Source of the DNA: a virus
Direction: 5' to 3' (one strand)
DNA: 34,192 nt
IMG/VR virus record: IMGVR_UViG_3300030085_000725
Coordinates: 1 to 34,192 of that record
Of the stretch, positions 6,925 through 16,548 are shown piece by piece. Position 1 is the first letter of the stretch, and every line of letters begins with the position of its first letter. The position numbers and the translations under genes are program-made. The notes beneath the pieces were generated by a model. That model had not been told where the DNA came from. It was given only the letters and a program-made list of their open reading frames with translations, and did no database searches.

Positions 6925-7672
6925 AGAAACAGAAACAGTTGAAGCAACAACAGAACAAACAGAATTGCCGCCACAAGAGGAGCGTGATTTTGTTGTAGCA
7001 GAAGATCTTGAGCAGCCAACAGATGAAAGACCTGAATGGTTACCTGAGAAGTATAAAACAGGTGAAGATCTTGCTAAAGCTTATAAAGAATTAGAAGCAA
7101 AACTTGGTGGCAAAGAAGAAGATATACGAGAGCAAACATTAAAAGAAGTTGAAGAAATTGCTTTTAAAGACAGGCCAGAAACATCAGGAGACTATGAGCT
7201 TCCAGATTATATTGATGATGAATTAGCAGCAGATAACCCATTATTAAAGTGGTGGTCAGAAACATCTTGGGAGAATGGTTTTAGTCAAGACGAATTTGAA
7301 AAAGGTTTGAAGATGTACTCTGATGGTTTGACCGCAGATATACCAGACTTTGATGAAGAAATGGGTAAGCTAGGTGATAATGCAACTTCAAGGGTAGAAG
7401 CAGTAGGCTTGTTTTCTTCCCAGTTCTTTGAAGAAAAACATCAAGCAGCACTTGATGGTTTAACATCTACAGCCGCAGGTGTTGAAGTTCTTGAGCATAT
7501 TATGGAAAAAATGAAAGGCCCATCTATTGCTGCTACTTCTGAATCTCCAGAAAAACTTAGTGAAGATATACTAAGGCAAAAAATGGCAGACGAAAAGTAT
7601 TGGCATCCTGCTAAACGTGACCCTGCTTATGTAAAAGAAGTTCAAGAAGGTTGGTCAAAACTTTATGGATAG
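6917..7672 (+). CDS. Capsid assembly scaffolding protein (T7 gp9-like)
   Basis: 251 residues from ATG 6917 (AGGAATAG upstream). The frame is open further left but overlaps the preceding gene. Very acidic front, then the hallmark RPEWLPEKYKTGEDLAKAYK followed by ELEAKLG, seen in scaffold proteins of marine podoviruses, and a helical acidic remainder ending in VKEVQEGWSKLYG. The scaffold shapes the prohead and is lost before DNA fills it. Position between portal and capsid genes agrees. The stop overlaps the next start by 8 bases. Confidence 0.88.
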   Translation: MSEETETVEATTEQTELPPQEERDFVVAEDLEQPTDERPEWLPEKYKTGEDLAKAYKELEAKLGGKEEDIREQTLKEVEEIAFKDRPETSGDYELPDYIDDELAADNPLLKWWSETSWENGFSQDEFEKGLKMYSDGLTADIPDFDEEMGKLGDNATSRVEAVGLFSSQFFEEKHQAALDGLTSTAAGVEVLEHIMEKMKGPSIAATSESPEKLSEDILRQKMADEKYWHPAKRDPAYVKEVQEGWSKLYG

Positions 7673-8198
7673 AGTTTTATTTCAATCTGGTGAAACAAAG
7701 ATTGTTGAATCAATCTTAGAACATGCACCACCGATTGCAGATAAAATGAGATCTTCTGATAAGCGCGAGTGTAGGATTATGGGCTGCTCGCCTTTACAAG
7801 CGTTGATTGTCCCAATGCTTGATAAGACATCATACAACCTTACAATTATTCACAAGGATAATCCTGTGGGTATTTGTGGGGTTGTTGATGTTACTCATGA
7901 TCCTGATATGCGTATAGGTAGAATATGGTTTCTTGCAACAGATGAGTTAGAAACATTTAAGTCTAAGTTTCTTAGGTGGTGTCCTGTTGTAATTGAAGAA
8001 CTATCGCAGGGCTTCGACTATGTTGAAAACATTGTGCCAGTAGACAATCATAACACTGTTGAGTGGTTAAAGTTCTGTAAATTTTCTTTTAATGAGAAAA
8101 CAGTAGAAATTGAAGGTCATGAGTTTTTTCATTTTGTGCGTTGCGTTTCTGAGAAAGGTAATGTTAATTCAAAGGCATTACGACCCGTGATGCACTGA
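7665..8198 (+). CDS. GNAT-fold internal virion protein (T7 gp13-like)
   Basis: 177 residues. Sequence features such as LTIIHKDNPVGICGVVDV, then GRIWFLATDELE, and a late EWLKFCKFSF segment follow the acetyltransferase-like fold seen in internal virion protein A (gp13) of marine T7-like phages: a beta hairpin followed by an NTVEWLKF helix. The acetyl-CoA P-loop is not evident, so catalysis is doubtful. Unusually it lies between scaffold and capsid genes. The third late-promoter element is embedded in its last codons. Confidence 0.7.
   Translation: MDRVLFQSGETKIVESILEHAPPIADKMRSSDKRECRIMGCSPLQALIVPMLDKTSYNLTIIHKDNPVGICGVVDVTHDPDMRIGRIWFLATDELETFKSKFLRWCPVVIEELSQGFDYVENIVPVDNHNTVEWLKFCKFSFNEKTVEIEGHEFFHFVRCVSEKGNVNSKALRPVMH
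8134..8169 (+). promoter_or_regulatory. Late-type promoter with TTGTGCGTTG element (capsid gene)
   Basis: TTGTGCGTTG at 8134-8143 lies in the last part of the upstream gene; TTGCGT is the -35 candidate and TTAATT (8164-8169) the -10 after 17 bases. It would give the major capsid gene an about 100-base leader and its own extra transcription, sensible for the most abundant virion protein. It differs from the other copies in the base after the 10-mer (C instead of A). Confidence 0.55.
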
Positions 8199-8278
8199 TT
8201 GGCCCGAAAGGATACCCAAGTTGATGTGAGAGTAGCGGACACTCGTAGCAATTGTAAACTTAATTTAGGACTGTAAAA

Positions 8279-9088
8279 ATGGCTAATACAATAGACCAAG
8301 CCTTTATAAAGCAGTTTGAAACTGAGGTTCACATGGCGTATCAGCGCATGGGTTCTAAGCTACGGAACACTATTCGCTCTACAAATGTCTCAGGATCAAC
8401 TGCACGCTTCCAGAAAATAGGCACTGGAACAGCATCAACGAAATCACGCAATGGTAATGTAACTCCAATGGAACTTGCACATACCAATGTCGAAGTATCA
8501 ATGAGCGACTTTTACGCTGCTGAATACATTGATAAGCTTGATGAGTTGAAAACAAATATCAATGAAAGATCGGCTGTAACTCAATCTGCTGCTGCTGCAT
8601 TAGGTCGTAAGACTGATGAAATTATTGTAGCTGCAATGGACGCAGGCGCTAACTCTACTCAAATACATGATACGAATTCTGCTCTTGGTAAAGCAGACTT
8701 GCTTACATTGTTTGAAACTTTTGGTGCTGCTGATATTCCCGAAGATGGTCAGCGTTACTTAGTAATGTCTCCACAAGGGTTTGCAGATCTTTATAACATT
8801 ACAGAGTTTGCTTCATCTGATTTTGTTGGTGAGCAGAACCTACCGTTTGCAGGTGGCATTACAATGAAAGAGTTCTTAGGATTTAAGATCTTTTCAACAA
8901 ATGCTGTCTCAGGTGGTAAGAACTTTGCTTATCATACAACTGCAATTGGTATTGGTATCAATTCGGATGTGCAAACTGAAATTAACTATGTTGCTGAAAA
9001 GGTTTCACACCTTTCAACATCAATGATGTCAATGGGCGCAGTAGCTATCGATGATAACGGTATCTACGAAGTCCTAGACAATAACTAA
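8279..9088 (+). CDS. Major capsid protein
   Basis: 269 residues; the head shell subunit. Order and size identify it: it follows scaffold and precedes the tail tube genes. The sequence fits short podovirus capsid proteins of HK97 fold: front DQAFIKQFETEVHMAYQRMG, a PMELAHTNVEVSMSDFYAAE strand region, SPQGFADLYNITEF and the end SMGAVAIDDNGIYEVLD. It is shorter than T7 gp10 (about 345). An 80-base leader and its own promoter element precede it; the next gene follows after 14 bases. Confidence 0.88.
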   Translation: MANTIDQAFIKQFETEVHMAYQRMGSKLRNTIRSTNVSGSTARFQKIGTGTASTKSRNGNVTPMELAHTNVEVSMSDFYAAEYIDKLDELKTNINERSAVTQSAAAALGRKTDEIIVAAMDAGANSTQIHDTNSALGKADLLTLFETFGAADIPEDGQRYLVMSPQGFADLYNITEFASSDFVGEQNLPFAGGITMKEFLGFKIFSTNAVSGGKNFAYHTTAIGIGINSDVQTEINYVAEKVSHLSTSMMSMGAVAIDDNGIYEVLDNN

Positions 9089-9102
9089 GGAGGAGATCTA
9101 AA

Positions 9103-9366
9103 ATGGCTTATAGTGCAAGTGGTCTTACTCGTATCGGTGGCGATTCAAATGGAAGCGTGTGGAGATATTCTACTACAGACGCAATTGCTGCTGTAAACTC
9201 AGCAGGTTACTTTAACAGTGCAGCTAATATGCTTTCTGTTCGTGACTTGATTATTGTTTGCGATACAAACACTCCAACAACTAATTTTTGTACTGTGCTT
9301 TCTAACACTGGTACAGTTGTTGATGTATCGGATGGTACTGCTGTTGCGGAAACAGATGGTGACTAA
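9103..9366 (+). CDS. Probable capsid decoration/head protein
   Basis: 87 residues with the strongest ribosome site of the region (AAGGAGG, just after the capsid stop), suggesting high expression. All beta-like, small and rich in Ser/Thr/Asn: SASGLTRIGGDSNGSVWRYS, then AVNSAGYFNSAANMLSVRDL and an acidic end. Similar small proteins follow the capsid gene in marine podoviruses and are thought to stabilise or decorate the head; that role is inferred from position. A hairpin terminator follows immediately. Confidence 0.7.
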   Translation: MAYSASGLTRIGGDSNGSVWRYSTTDAIAAVNSAGYFNSAANMLSVRDLIIVCDTNTPTTNFCTVLSNTGTVVDVSDGTAVAETDGD

Positions 9367-9372
9367 TTGAGT

Positions 9373-9394
9373 GGGGGCGAAAGCCCCCCTCTTT
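9373..9394 (+). terminator. Rho-independent-type terminator after the capsid genes
   Basis: GGGGGC (9373-9378), GAAA tetraloop, GCCCCC (9383-9388), then CTCTTT. A perfect 6-bp GC stem with a stable GNRA loop, but the T tract is short, so it may trim rather than stop transcription and so favour capsid mRNA over the tail genes. Confidence 0.7.
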
Positions 9395-9409
9395 ACATAG
9401 GGGTTTAGA

Positions 9410-10000
9410 ATGGCATTAAGTACACCTGCTAATAGTCCAATAGATATTTGTAGTCGTGCGCTTATTTTGGTTGGGGCGCAACCAATTACTTCTTTTGAGG
9501 ATGATACAAGTGAAGCTTTAATTGCAGGGAATATGTATGAAGATATTGCTAGATCTAATTTAGTTGGAACTAGGTGGCGATTTGCAACAGATCAGGCAGT
9601 GTTAAATAGATTAACAGATGTTCCTACTGGTCGTTTCAATGCCGCTTATCAATTGCCTGCTGATTATTTAATGGTTCATGCCGTGACTGTTAATGATAAT
9701 TTAATTGAATATAAAATATACGGTAATAAAATATTTTGCGATGCTAATGTAAATGATGAGCTTGTTGTTGATTTTACATACCGAGCGCAAGAAAATGATT
9801 GGCCTTCTTATTTTTCTGTAGTGGTAGAATACGCAATGGCTGTTGTCTTTGCTACATCACTAGCTCGAGATCAAAGTATGTCTCAGCTTATGGAAACACA
9901 GTTCCAGAAACTATCTGCAAAAGCCAGATCATTAGATGGACAACAGCAAAGCACAAATAAACTTGTTACATCTAGGTTATTAACAACAAGGTTAACCTAA
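9410..10000 (+). CDS. Tail tubular protein A (T7 gp11-like adaptor)
   Basis: 196 residues, the standard gp11 length. Features: ICSRALILVGAQPITSFEDD at the front, EALIAGNMYEDIARSNLVGT followed by RWRFA, the beta strand PTGRFNAAYQLPADYLMV, and a helical C-terminus. Twelve copies form the adaptor ring between portal and nozzle. The stop overlaps the nozzle gene start (TAATG), and the two products assemble on each other. Confidence 0.92.
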   Translation: MALSTPANSPIDICSRALILVGAQPITSFEDDTSEALIAGNMYEDIARSNLVGTRWRFATDQAVLNRLTDVPTGRFNAAYQLPADYLMVHAVTVNDNLIEYKIYGNKIFCDANVNDELVVDFTYRAQENDWPSYFSVVVEYAMAVVFATSLARDQSMSQLMETQFQKLSAKARSLDGQQQSTNKLVTSRLLTTRLT

Positions 10001-12270
10001 TGAGAAAAGTAAAAGTACCCTTAACTAATTTCCAATACGGAGAAATTAGTCCTTCTCTTATATCAAGAACAGACTCTGAGATATACAATTCTTCTGCACA
10101 ACGTATGAAGAATTTTTTTATAAGAGCAGAAGGTGGTGTCCTTAAACGTGGTGGTTTTCAAGCCTTACATAAGTTTTCAAGTGTAACTGTTGATAATACA
10201 AAGCGTCAGCAAATACGATTGTTTCCGTTTATTTTCTCTGATGATGAGCAATATGTTGTTGCAATGTCTAATAATAAATTAGAAATATTTTTTATTGATC
10301 CTTCAACTGGTGCTTTAAGTTTAGTTACAACATTAACACAAGATACCGATAGCGTAGCATTACCATTTTCTGAGAATATATTACATGAGATAACTTTTGC
10401 TCAAGGTGGCGATGTATTATTTCTATGTCATAATTCTTTTATGTGTCGGCAGCTTGTAAGAACAGGACTTAATAGTTTTCAAGTTGAGTTATATGTATTT
10501 CAACAAGAAGCAGGTGGAGCAAGAATACATCAGCCATATTATCATTTTCAACCTTTTGGTGTTACTCTTAATCCTGCGGCATCAACTGGTAATGGCGTTA
10601 CAGTAACAACAAGCCAAGCTTATTTTGATACAACAGGTTCACAATCTGGTGGCAACTACCCAAATTCTAAACACGTTGGGGTTTCATTAAGGTATCATGA
10701 CTCTGAGTTGTTTATTACTTCTGTGCAATCAACAACGCAAGCAACAGTCAATATAGTTGACACTCTTAGAGTAGAACTTGCGGCAGATGCTTTAAGAACA
10801 GTAGATGGTTCTACTGATGTAGAAATAACTCAAATCAATCATGGCATGAGTGTTAATAATAGTATTACAATTGAAGATGCAGGAAGTGTTGGTGGTATTG
10901 CTGCTAATCAAATCAATGGCTCAAGAACAATTAACAGAATTATTGATGAGAATAGATATAAAATAACTGCTGGCGCTGCCGCTAATGCATCAGAAGATGG
11001 TGGAGGTTTTCCAAAGATTGTAACCCATGCGCCATCAACTGAGTGGTCTGAACAATCTTACTCTGCTGTTCGTGGTTTTCCTGCGGCTGTTGGGTTTCAT
11101 GAAAATCGACTTTGGTTTGGTGGTACACTATCACAACCAGATTTTGTTTGGGCAAGTAAAACAGCTTTGTATTATAACTTTGATCTAGGTACTAGCGCAG
11201 CAAATGATTCTATAGAACTTGTTGCTAGTATTGGTGAAATAGGAACTATTAGACATTTTGTTTCTAATAGAGACATTCATATTTTTACAGCTTCTTCTGA
11301 GTTTTACATACCTACATTTCAGAACGAACCTATAACTCCACTCAATGCTCAGATGAAACGTCAAACAAACTTTGGCGCAGGATTTGTAAGACCAGAACCT
11401 TTTTACGGTGCTACTGTATTTAATCAAATTGGCGGCAAGATGATACGTCAATTTGTTTATGATGATACTGAGAATGCATATAAGTCTGACCCTATATCTG
11501 TATTATCATCGCATTTAATTAATGATCCTGTGCAAATGTGTATTGTTGCAGGTGCAGTAAATACATCAGAGTCATTTATATTTATTCTTAACTTCACAGG
11601 TGATCTTGCGGTTTATAATGTAAACAAACTAGAGAACCGAGCAGGGTGGAGTAACTTTGTGACTGATGGATCATTTCATTCTATTATGTCTATTGAAAGC
11701 AGAGTGTTTGCTGTAATCAAATATGATTTAGGTGCAGGTACAGAGCAGTTTGTTCTTACTGAACTTAATGCAAATATGAATATTGATAATGCTAATAACT
11801 ATACTGGAACAGCAGGCGTGTTCAATGTATCTAACTTTTTTGATAATGGTGCTGTTGTTGATGTAGTTAGCTCAACAGATTATCTTGGCCAGTTTACTGT
11901 AGCTAATGGTAATGTTGATGTTAGTGCTGTTGATTCTGCGTTGACTTCTTGTCAGGTAGGTTTTGGTTTTGATGTAGAGTTAAAATCTAATCCTATTGAT
12001 ATAGGCATATCTACTGGTCCTCTTACTGGTGAACCAAGAACAATTGGTAAGGTAATATTAGATTTAAACAATACATTATCTGTATCAGTTAATGGAACAA
12101 AACTATTTATAAGAAAAGTAAATGATGATTTTGACCAGATACGACAAGCTGTAACTGGTAAAAAAGAATTCTATTTATTAGGGTATAACAGAGATCCTCA
12201 AGTTACAGTTACACAAACTGCACCTTTAGGAATACAAGTAAACAGTATTATAGCGGAGGTTACATTCTAA
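10000..12270 (+). CDS. Tail tubular protein B (T7 gp12-like nozzle)
   Basis: 756 residues, matching gp12 (about 790). The start TNFQYGEISPSLISRTDSEI, then MKNFFIRAEGGVLKRGG is the family signature; AVGFHENRLWFGGTLSQPDF lies near the middle of a mostly beta protein. Six copies form the tail nozzle through which DNA leaves. It overlaps its neighbours by one base at each end. Confidence 0.93.
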   Translation: MRKVKVPLTNFQYGEISPSLISRTDSEIYNSSAQRMKNFFIRAEGGVLKRGGFQALHKFSSVTVDNTKRQQIRLFPFIFSDDEQYVVAMSNNKLEIFFIDPSTGALSLVTTLTQDTDSVALPFSENILHEITFAQGGDVLFLCHNSFMCRQLVRTGLNSFQVELYVFQQEAGGARIHQPYYHFQPFGVTLNPAASTGNGVTVTTSQAYFDTTGSQSGGNYPNSKHVGVSLRYHDSELFITSVQSTTQATVNIVDTLRVELAADALRTVDGSTDVEITQINHGMSVNNSITIEDAGSVGGIAANQINGSRTINRIIDENRYKITAGAAANASEDGGGFPKIVTHAPSTEWSEQSYSAVRGFPAAVGFHENRLWFGGTLSQPDFVWASKTALYYNFDLGTSAANDSIELVASIGEIGTIRHFVSNRDIHIFTASSEFYIPTFQNEPITPLNAQMKRQTNFGAGFVRPEPFYGATVFNQIGGKMIRQFVYDDTENAYKSDPISVLSSHLINDPVQMCIVAGAVNTSESFIFILNFTGDLAVYNVNKLENRAGWSNFVTDGSFHSIMSIESRVFAVIKYDLGAGTEQFVLTELNANMNIDNANNYTGTAGVFNVSNFFDNGAVVDVVSSTDYLGQFTVANGNVDVSAVDSALTSCQVGFGFDVELKSNPIDIGISTGPLTGEPRTIGKVILDLNNTLSVSVNGTKLFIRKVNDDFDQIRQAVTGKKEFYLLGYNRDPQVTVTQTAPLGIQVNSIIAEVTF

Positions 12271-12722
12271 TGCCCCCATGGTTATTACCTGCCATTCTTG
12301 GTGTAGGCACCGTTGCATCTATATCTGCTCAAAATAAAGCAGGTAAAGCATCTGAAAGAGAAGCTAAAATAAGAGAAAACGAATATCGTATTGATAAGAA
12401 GATGGGTAAAGCCGCAGCTTATCAAAGACATTCGGATAGATTGCGTGAACTAAATGACGCAAATAATAGTAACGAAGCTTTGTTATTAGGTTTTAATAAC
12501 AGAGAGATAACCAATGTAGCTGCATTTTTCAAAGCACAAGAAGATATTGCTAAACAAGATATAAAAAATATTGATCTTATGATGGATATAGAAGCAAGCA
12601 AACGTGATGTGCAAGGTGCAGCCGCCAGAGCGCAAGGTAAATCTGCAAGCTCTATTGCTAAAGCTAATATGATCTCAACAGCAATGACAGGTATTAGTAC
12701 ATATTTGATGTTTAAAACATAG
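12270..12722 (+). CDS. Internal virion protein B (T7 gp14-like)
   Basis: 150 residues. Hydrophobic front (MPPWLLPAILGVGTVASIS), then a charged helix (AGKASEREAKIRENEYRI) and an Ala/Ser-rich C-terminus ending in a second apolar helix. T7 gp14 has the same place, size class and layout; it is ejected first and inserts in the outer membrane. The assignment rests on order and architecture. Confidence 0.8.
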   Translation: MPPWLLPAILGVGTVASISAQNKAGKASEREAKIRENEYRIDKKMGKAAAYQRHSDRLRELNDANNSNEALLLGFNNREITNVAAFFKAQEDIAKQDIKNIDLMMDIEASKRDVQGAAARAQGKSASSIAKANMISTAMTGISTYLMFKT

Positions 12723-12729
12723 GTTTATT

Positions 12730-15700
12730 ATGGGTGTTATAAGACAAAGAAGAACTGTTCAGCTTCAAAATGCAGGTATTTCTAGAATATCTACTGGTGC
12801 AGCAGAAGCCCAAAACGCAATTGCAAAAGCAGCAGATAACCTAACTTCAATAGCAGCAGACAACATGAAGCGTGTTGCTAGAGAAAAAGGTATTGATTAT
12901 GCAGAAGCTGTTGCCGCAGAAAATCTTAGAGCCTTTGATGAAAATGGTGAACCTGTTGCATTAACAGTACCGCAAAACTTCGGAACAGAAGCTGCATCTG
13001 TTTATCGTGAAGTAATTAAACGTAGATATGCTCGGCAAGTCGATGAAGATATGAGAGAAGCAGGCGCACAGTTTGCTCAAAAATATAAAGGCTCTCAAGA
13101 ATTTTCAGATCAATTTAGTAATTACATTGCAAGTTATACAGATGGTGCACAGGGTAGATTTGCAGAACAGGCAAGAGCAGCAGGCACAGCGCAACTTACT
13201 TCTTTTCTTACATATAAAAAAGCAGAAGAACAAAAAGCAGCTGTTCAATTAGCTAAAGATGAATCTCTTATGCAAGCTTACAACTCATTAGATAATCTTG
13301 CTAAAATATATCAAACGTCATCATTTAGTGAAGAAAACATTGCTATAATGCGAGAGCTTGAAGCTAATGCAGAAATATCAGTAGCAAATCATTTTAGGTT
13401 AACTGGTAATATTTCAGAAAATAGAAGATTACTTAAAGAATTAAGTAATATGAAAGCATCAGCAAGAGTTCCGCATTTAATAAGTCTGTCTCAAAAATTA
13501 AGTAAGAGTCAAACGCTTGCTGTAGAAATGGCAATACGAAATCCTAGAAATATTAATTACATTGAAAGTGAAGCTATACGAAGAAAGGTTAGTCAAATAC
13601 ATCGTTTAGCCGCGCCTGATAAACTAGGTTCATATGCTGATATGTATAGAGATGAGAAAGCATTTCTTACAGAATTTAGCGATTTAGAATTTGATGCAAA
13701 AAATAAAAAGGACTTTATTCTTCTTGAGGAAATGTTACACAAAACTCATTCTCAAGGTGAGTTAGGTAAAACAACAATTGATGTTGCTAATGTTATTGAA
13801 CTGCAAAGAAGTGTTTTTGATAGTACGCCAGAGTCACTAGAAAAATTTGAATCACTTGCATTAGAACAAATAATAAAAAGTTTATCTTCAGATTTGCGAG
13901 GTCTTGGTGCGGCTGATGCTGATGGATTATCTTCAGAAGCTGTTGATTTATTAAAAACTGCTATATTATCAGAGGATTTTAAAGGTGGCACTGCTAGTAT
14001 TCGCAATAAATTAAGTAAAGAATTTGGTGAAGATATATTTAAGATTATTGCAGAGTTAGAAAATACTTTTACAAGATCTCAACGCGAAGAAATTGTGTCA
14101 GGACTTGGAACACAGCTAACAGGTTACACTGCTTTATCTAAAATAGATAGCGATGAATATACGGCAAAAATGGAGATAGCTTCTCAAGAGCTAACAGTTT
14201 CTGTTTTGGCAAAGTTAGATTATTTAACAAGTACTTCAGCGCAAGGTGATACTGCAAATAGAAGAAAAATATTAGAAGAAGTTACAAAAGAAATATATAA
14301 TACATTGGATGAGCGCACTGGTGCGTTAGTTGCAAATACAGATCTTATTTCAAAATTATCAAGAGCAACTGCTGCTTTCCCCGAAGATGCAAAAAGAAAG
14401 ATAGCAAAATCATTTGAAGCATCATTTAATGAACAGCAGCAAAATCTAATTGAGAGAGTAGCATCATATGATGGAAGTGGATCACCTGCTATACTATTAA
14501 ATGATTTGCAACGATTTCAAAATATGGTTTCTATGAACAGGCCATATTTTGATCCAAGTAAACAACGGACTTTTCTTGGTAAGATAAATGAACTCCGAGC
14601 TAATATTCAGAAAAAAAATAAGAGTGCTGTTGCTTTAACAGAACAATCAGAAATACTTTCTGAGCTTTCAGATATTGAAAACAAATCATTAAGCACAGAA
14701 GAATCTGTTAACCTTAGATCAGTAGATGCTTTAAGAAATAAAATAATAAAGTATTCAGAAAAATATCCTGAGCATATGGGCGCAGCAACAAAAGAAAAAC
14801 ATTTAGCTGCATTAAATTCTTATACTCAAGCAGACGTTCTTGGATTAGCGCAGCAACAGTTTAATGCTATTACTGGTGGTAATGGTATGCCTTTAAATGC
14901 TTTTAATGAATTTGAAAATTATATTAATGCAGGCAAACGTGATCCATATAAAAACAAACCACAACTTAATGAACTTGTTAATAGTCTTATTGAAGTAAAA
15001 GAAACACCAAATATGACAACAGTATTTAATGCTGTTATGCAAGATATAAGAGATCAATCAACTGCTGCTAGTGCTGAGTTTTCTAAAAAATTAGACATAA
15101 ATAATTCTATTTATAATGTTGAAAATATAGGTCCAGTTTCTGATAAAGCAGATGTGGAAAGATATGTTGATGCAAAACTTAGACCTCTTGTTTCTAATCT
15201 ACCAGACGGTTCACCAATAAATTTTAAAGATCCATCTTTATATTTTGATCCTACTGGTAAGCCAACTGAGTTTCATGACGAACTTATGACAATGGCAGGA
15301 TATGGAGTATTGCCAGAAGGTTTTGCAGATATGTTTAATGCTGCTGCAATGCGTGGAGGCGTAGGGCTAGACGGTGAAATATTGTATTCATTTTTTAAAT
15401 CATTTACAAATTCACAAAACAATTTAAACAGAACAAATTTGCTTGCGATTGATGGGCCTAATACTTTATCTGCAAATACTAAAGCTGTATTTGGTACAGC
15501 CATGATGTTATATGAAGCAGGGTTTTTAGATACACCAAATGACGCACTTGCTGCTGTTGTTGATAGGTATACTGATGTAACGCCAGAACAAATTCTTTCA
15601 AATTTAAAACAAAAATTAGAAGGCACTTCATTAGTAGATTATATTAATGATGCTTATGAAGGTGCAGATACAACAACAATCAATGAACTTAAAACTGTTG

Positions 15701-16545
15701 CTATGTATATGGAACCCAACATTACAACAGGTGATGATTTAAAAGAATCTTTAAATAGATATTTATCTTCTATGTACTTTCCAGATGAGCGAATGCTTGG
15801 TGCAGGAGGCTATGGACCAAAGGGAAATAGGTATCATAAAAATAGTAGAATAAAAAGATTAGGTTCTGTTGACCAAATGGACAGGATGGATAAAGATATT
15901 GCTAATGAAATTATTTCTACATTTAGCTCAGAAGAATATAGAAAGTATATTCAATTAGAACCGAAATACAAACTACCAAATAATCAAGTTACAATTATTG
16001 ATAATTTAATTAACACAGGTGTTTCTATTGCAGCTAAAATGGATGGGCTTAATTTAACTTTTGGATATGAACCTGATTACTCTAACCCAGATAAACTATA
16101 TGTTAAGATCAAAGATGAAACAGGTGCATTCCGACAGCACATGATAAGTGAAACCATAACATTTACAGATGAACGTGGTGATCCTATAACAACAATAACT
16201 GAATTTCCTATGATAGTTGATTTAAATGACTATCTTACACCAACACCTCTTGTTGGGTTTTACTACAATCAATTCCGAACATATGCAGCAAATTCTCCTA
16301 ATGGAAACTATGAAGGTTTTTTAGCAGAAGATCCAAGTGATTATAAAATAGTAGCAGCTGCCAAAAAATTATTTAGACAAGAAGAAAAAGAATATACAGA
16401 CGAAACTATGGACGCTTATGAAGCTCATGCATTTGCAATGAACCCTGAGACTATCCAAGATAATCGCGCAGAATTTGATAGACTTGTTAAAATAGGTATG
16501 ATTCCTAAAGAACATTTGCCATACTTTAAACCATTTATGGAATAG
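12730..16545 (+). CDS. Large internal virion/ejection protein (T7 gp15-like)
   Basis: 1271 residues, much longer than T7 gp15 (747) but normal for marine relatives. The front (GISRISTGAAEAQNAIAKAA, then IDYAEAVAAENLRAF) is typical of gp15-type ejection proteins. The rest is long alpha-helical, charged sequence with no enzyme motif seen, and ends MIPKEHLPYFKPFME. Inferred role: with the next protein it forms the channel that carries DNA across the periplasm. Only 7 bases separate it from the gp14-like gene and 3 from the following one. Confidence 0.82.
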   Translation: MGVIRQRRTVQLQNAGISRISTGAAEAQNAIAKAADNLTSIAADNMKRVAREKGIDYAEAVAAENLRAFDENGEPVALTVPQNFGTEAASVYREVIKRRYARQVDEDMREAGAQFAQKYKGSQEFSDQFSNYIASYTDGAQGRFAEQARAAGTAQLTSFLTYKKAEEQKAAVQLAKDESLMQAYNSLDNLAKIYQTSSFSEENIAIMRELEANAEISVANHFRLTGNISENRRLLKELSNMKASARVPHLISLSQKLSKSQTLAVEMAIRNPRNINYIESEAIRRKVSQIHRLAAPDKLGSYADMYRDEKAFLTEFSDLEFDAKNKKDFILLEEMLHKTHSQGELGKTTIDVANVIELQRSVFDSTPESLEKFESLALEQIIKSLSSDLRGLGAADADGLSSEAVDLLKTAILSEDFKGGTASIRNKLSKEFGEDIFKIIAELENTFTRSQREEIVSGLGTQLTGYTALSKIDSDEYTAKMEIASQELTVSVLAKLDYLTSTSAQGDTANRRKILEEVTKEIYNTLDERTGALVANTDLISKLSRATAAFPEDAKRKIAKSFEASFNEQQQNLIERVASYDGSGSPAILLNDLQRFQNMVSMNRPYFDPSKQRTFLGKINELRANIQKKNKSAVALTEQSEILSELSDIENKSLSTEESVNLRSVDALRNKIIKYSEKYPEHMGAATKEKHLAALNSYTQADVLGLAQQQFNAITGGNGMPLNAFNEFENYINAGKRDPYKNKPQLNELVNSLIEVKETPNMTTVFNAVMQDIRDQSTAASAEFSKKLDINNSIYNVENIGPVSDKADVERYVDAKLRPLVSNLPDGSPINFKDPSLYFDPTGKPTEFHDELMTMAGYGVLPEGFADMFNAAAMRGGVGLDGEILYSFFKSFTNSQNNLNRTNLLAIDGPNTLSANTKAVFGTAMMLYEAGFLDTPNDALAAVVDRYTDVTPEQILSNLKQKLEGTSLVDYINDAYEGADTTTINELKTVAMYMEPNITTGDDLKESLNRYLSSMYFPDERMLGAGGYGPKGNRYHKNSRIKRLGSVDQMDRMDKDIANEIISTFSSEEYRKYIQLEPKYKLPNNQVTIIDNLINTGVSIAAKMDGLNLTFGYEPDYSNPDKLYVKIKDETGAFRQHMISETITFTDERGDPITTITEFPMIVDLNDYLTPTPLVGFYYNQFRTYAANSPNGNYEGFLAEDPSDYKIVAAAKKLFRQEEKEYTDETMDAYEAHAFAMNPETIQDNRAEFDRLVKIGMIPKEHLPYFKPFME

Positions 16546-16548
16546 TAA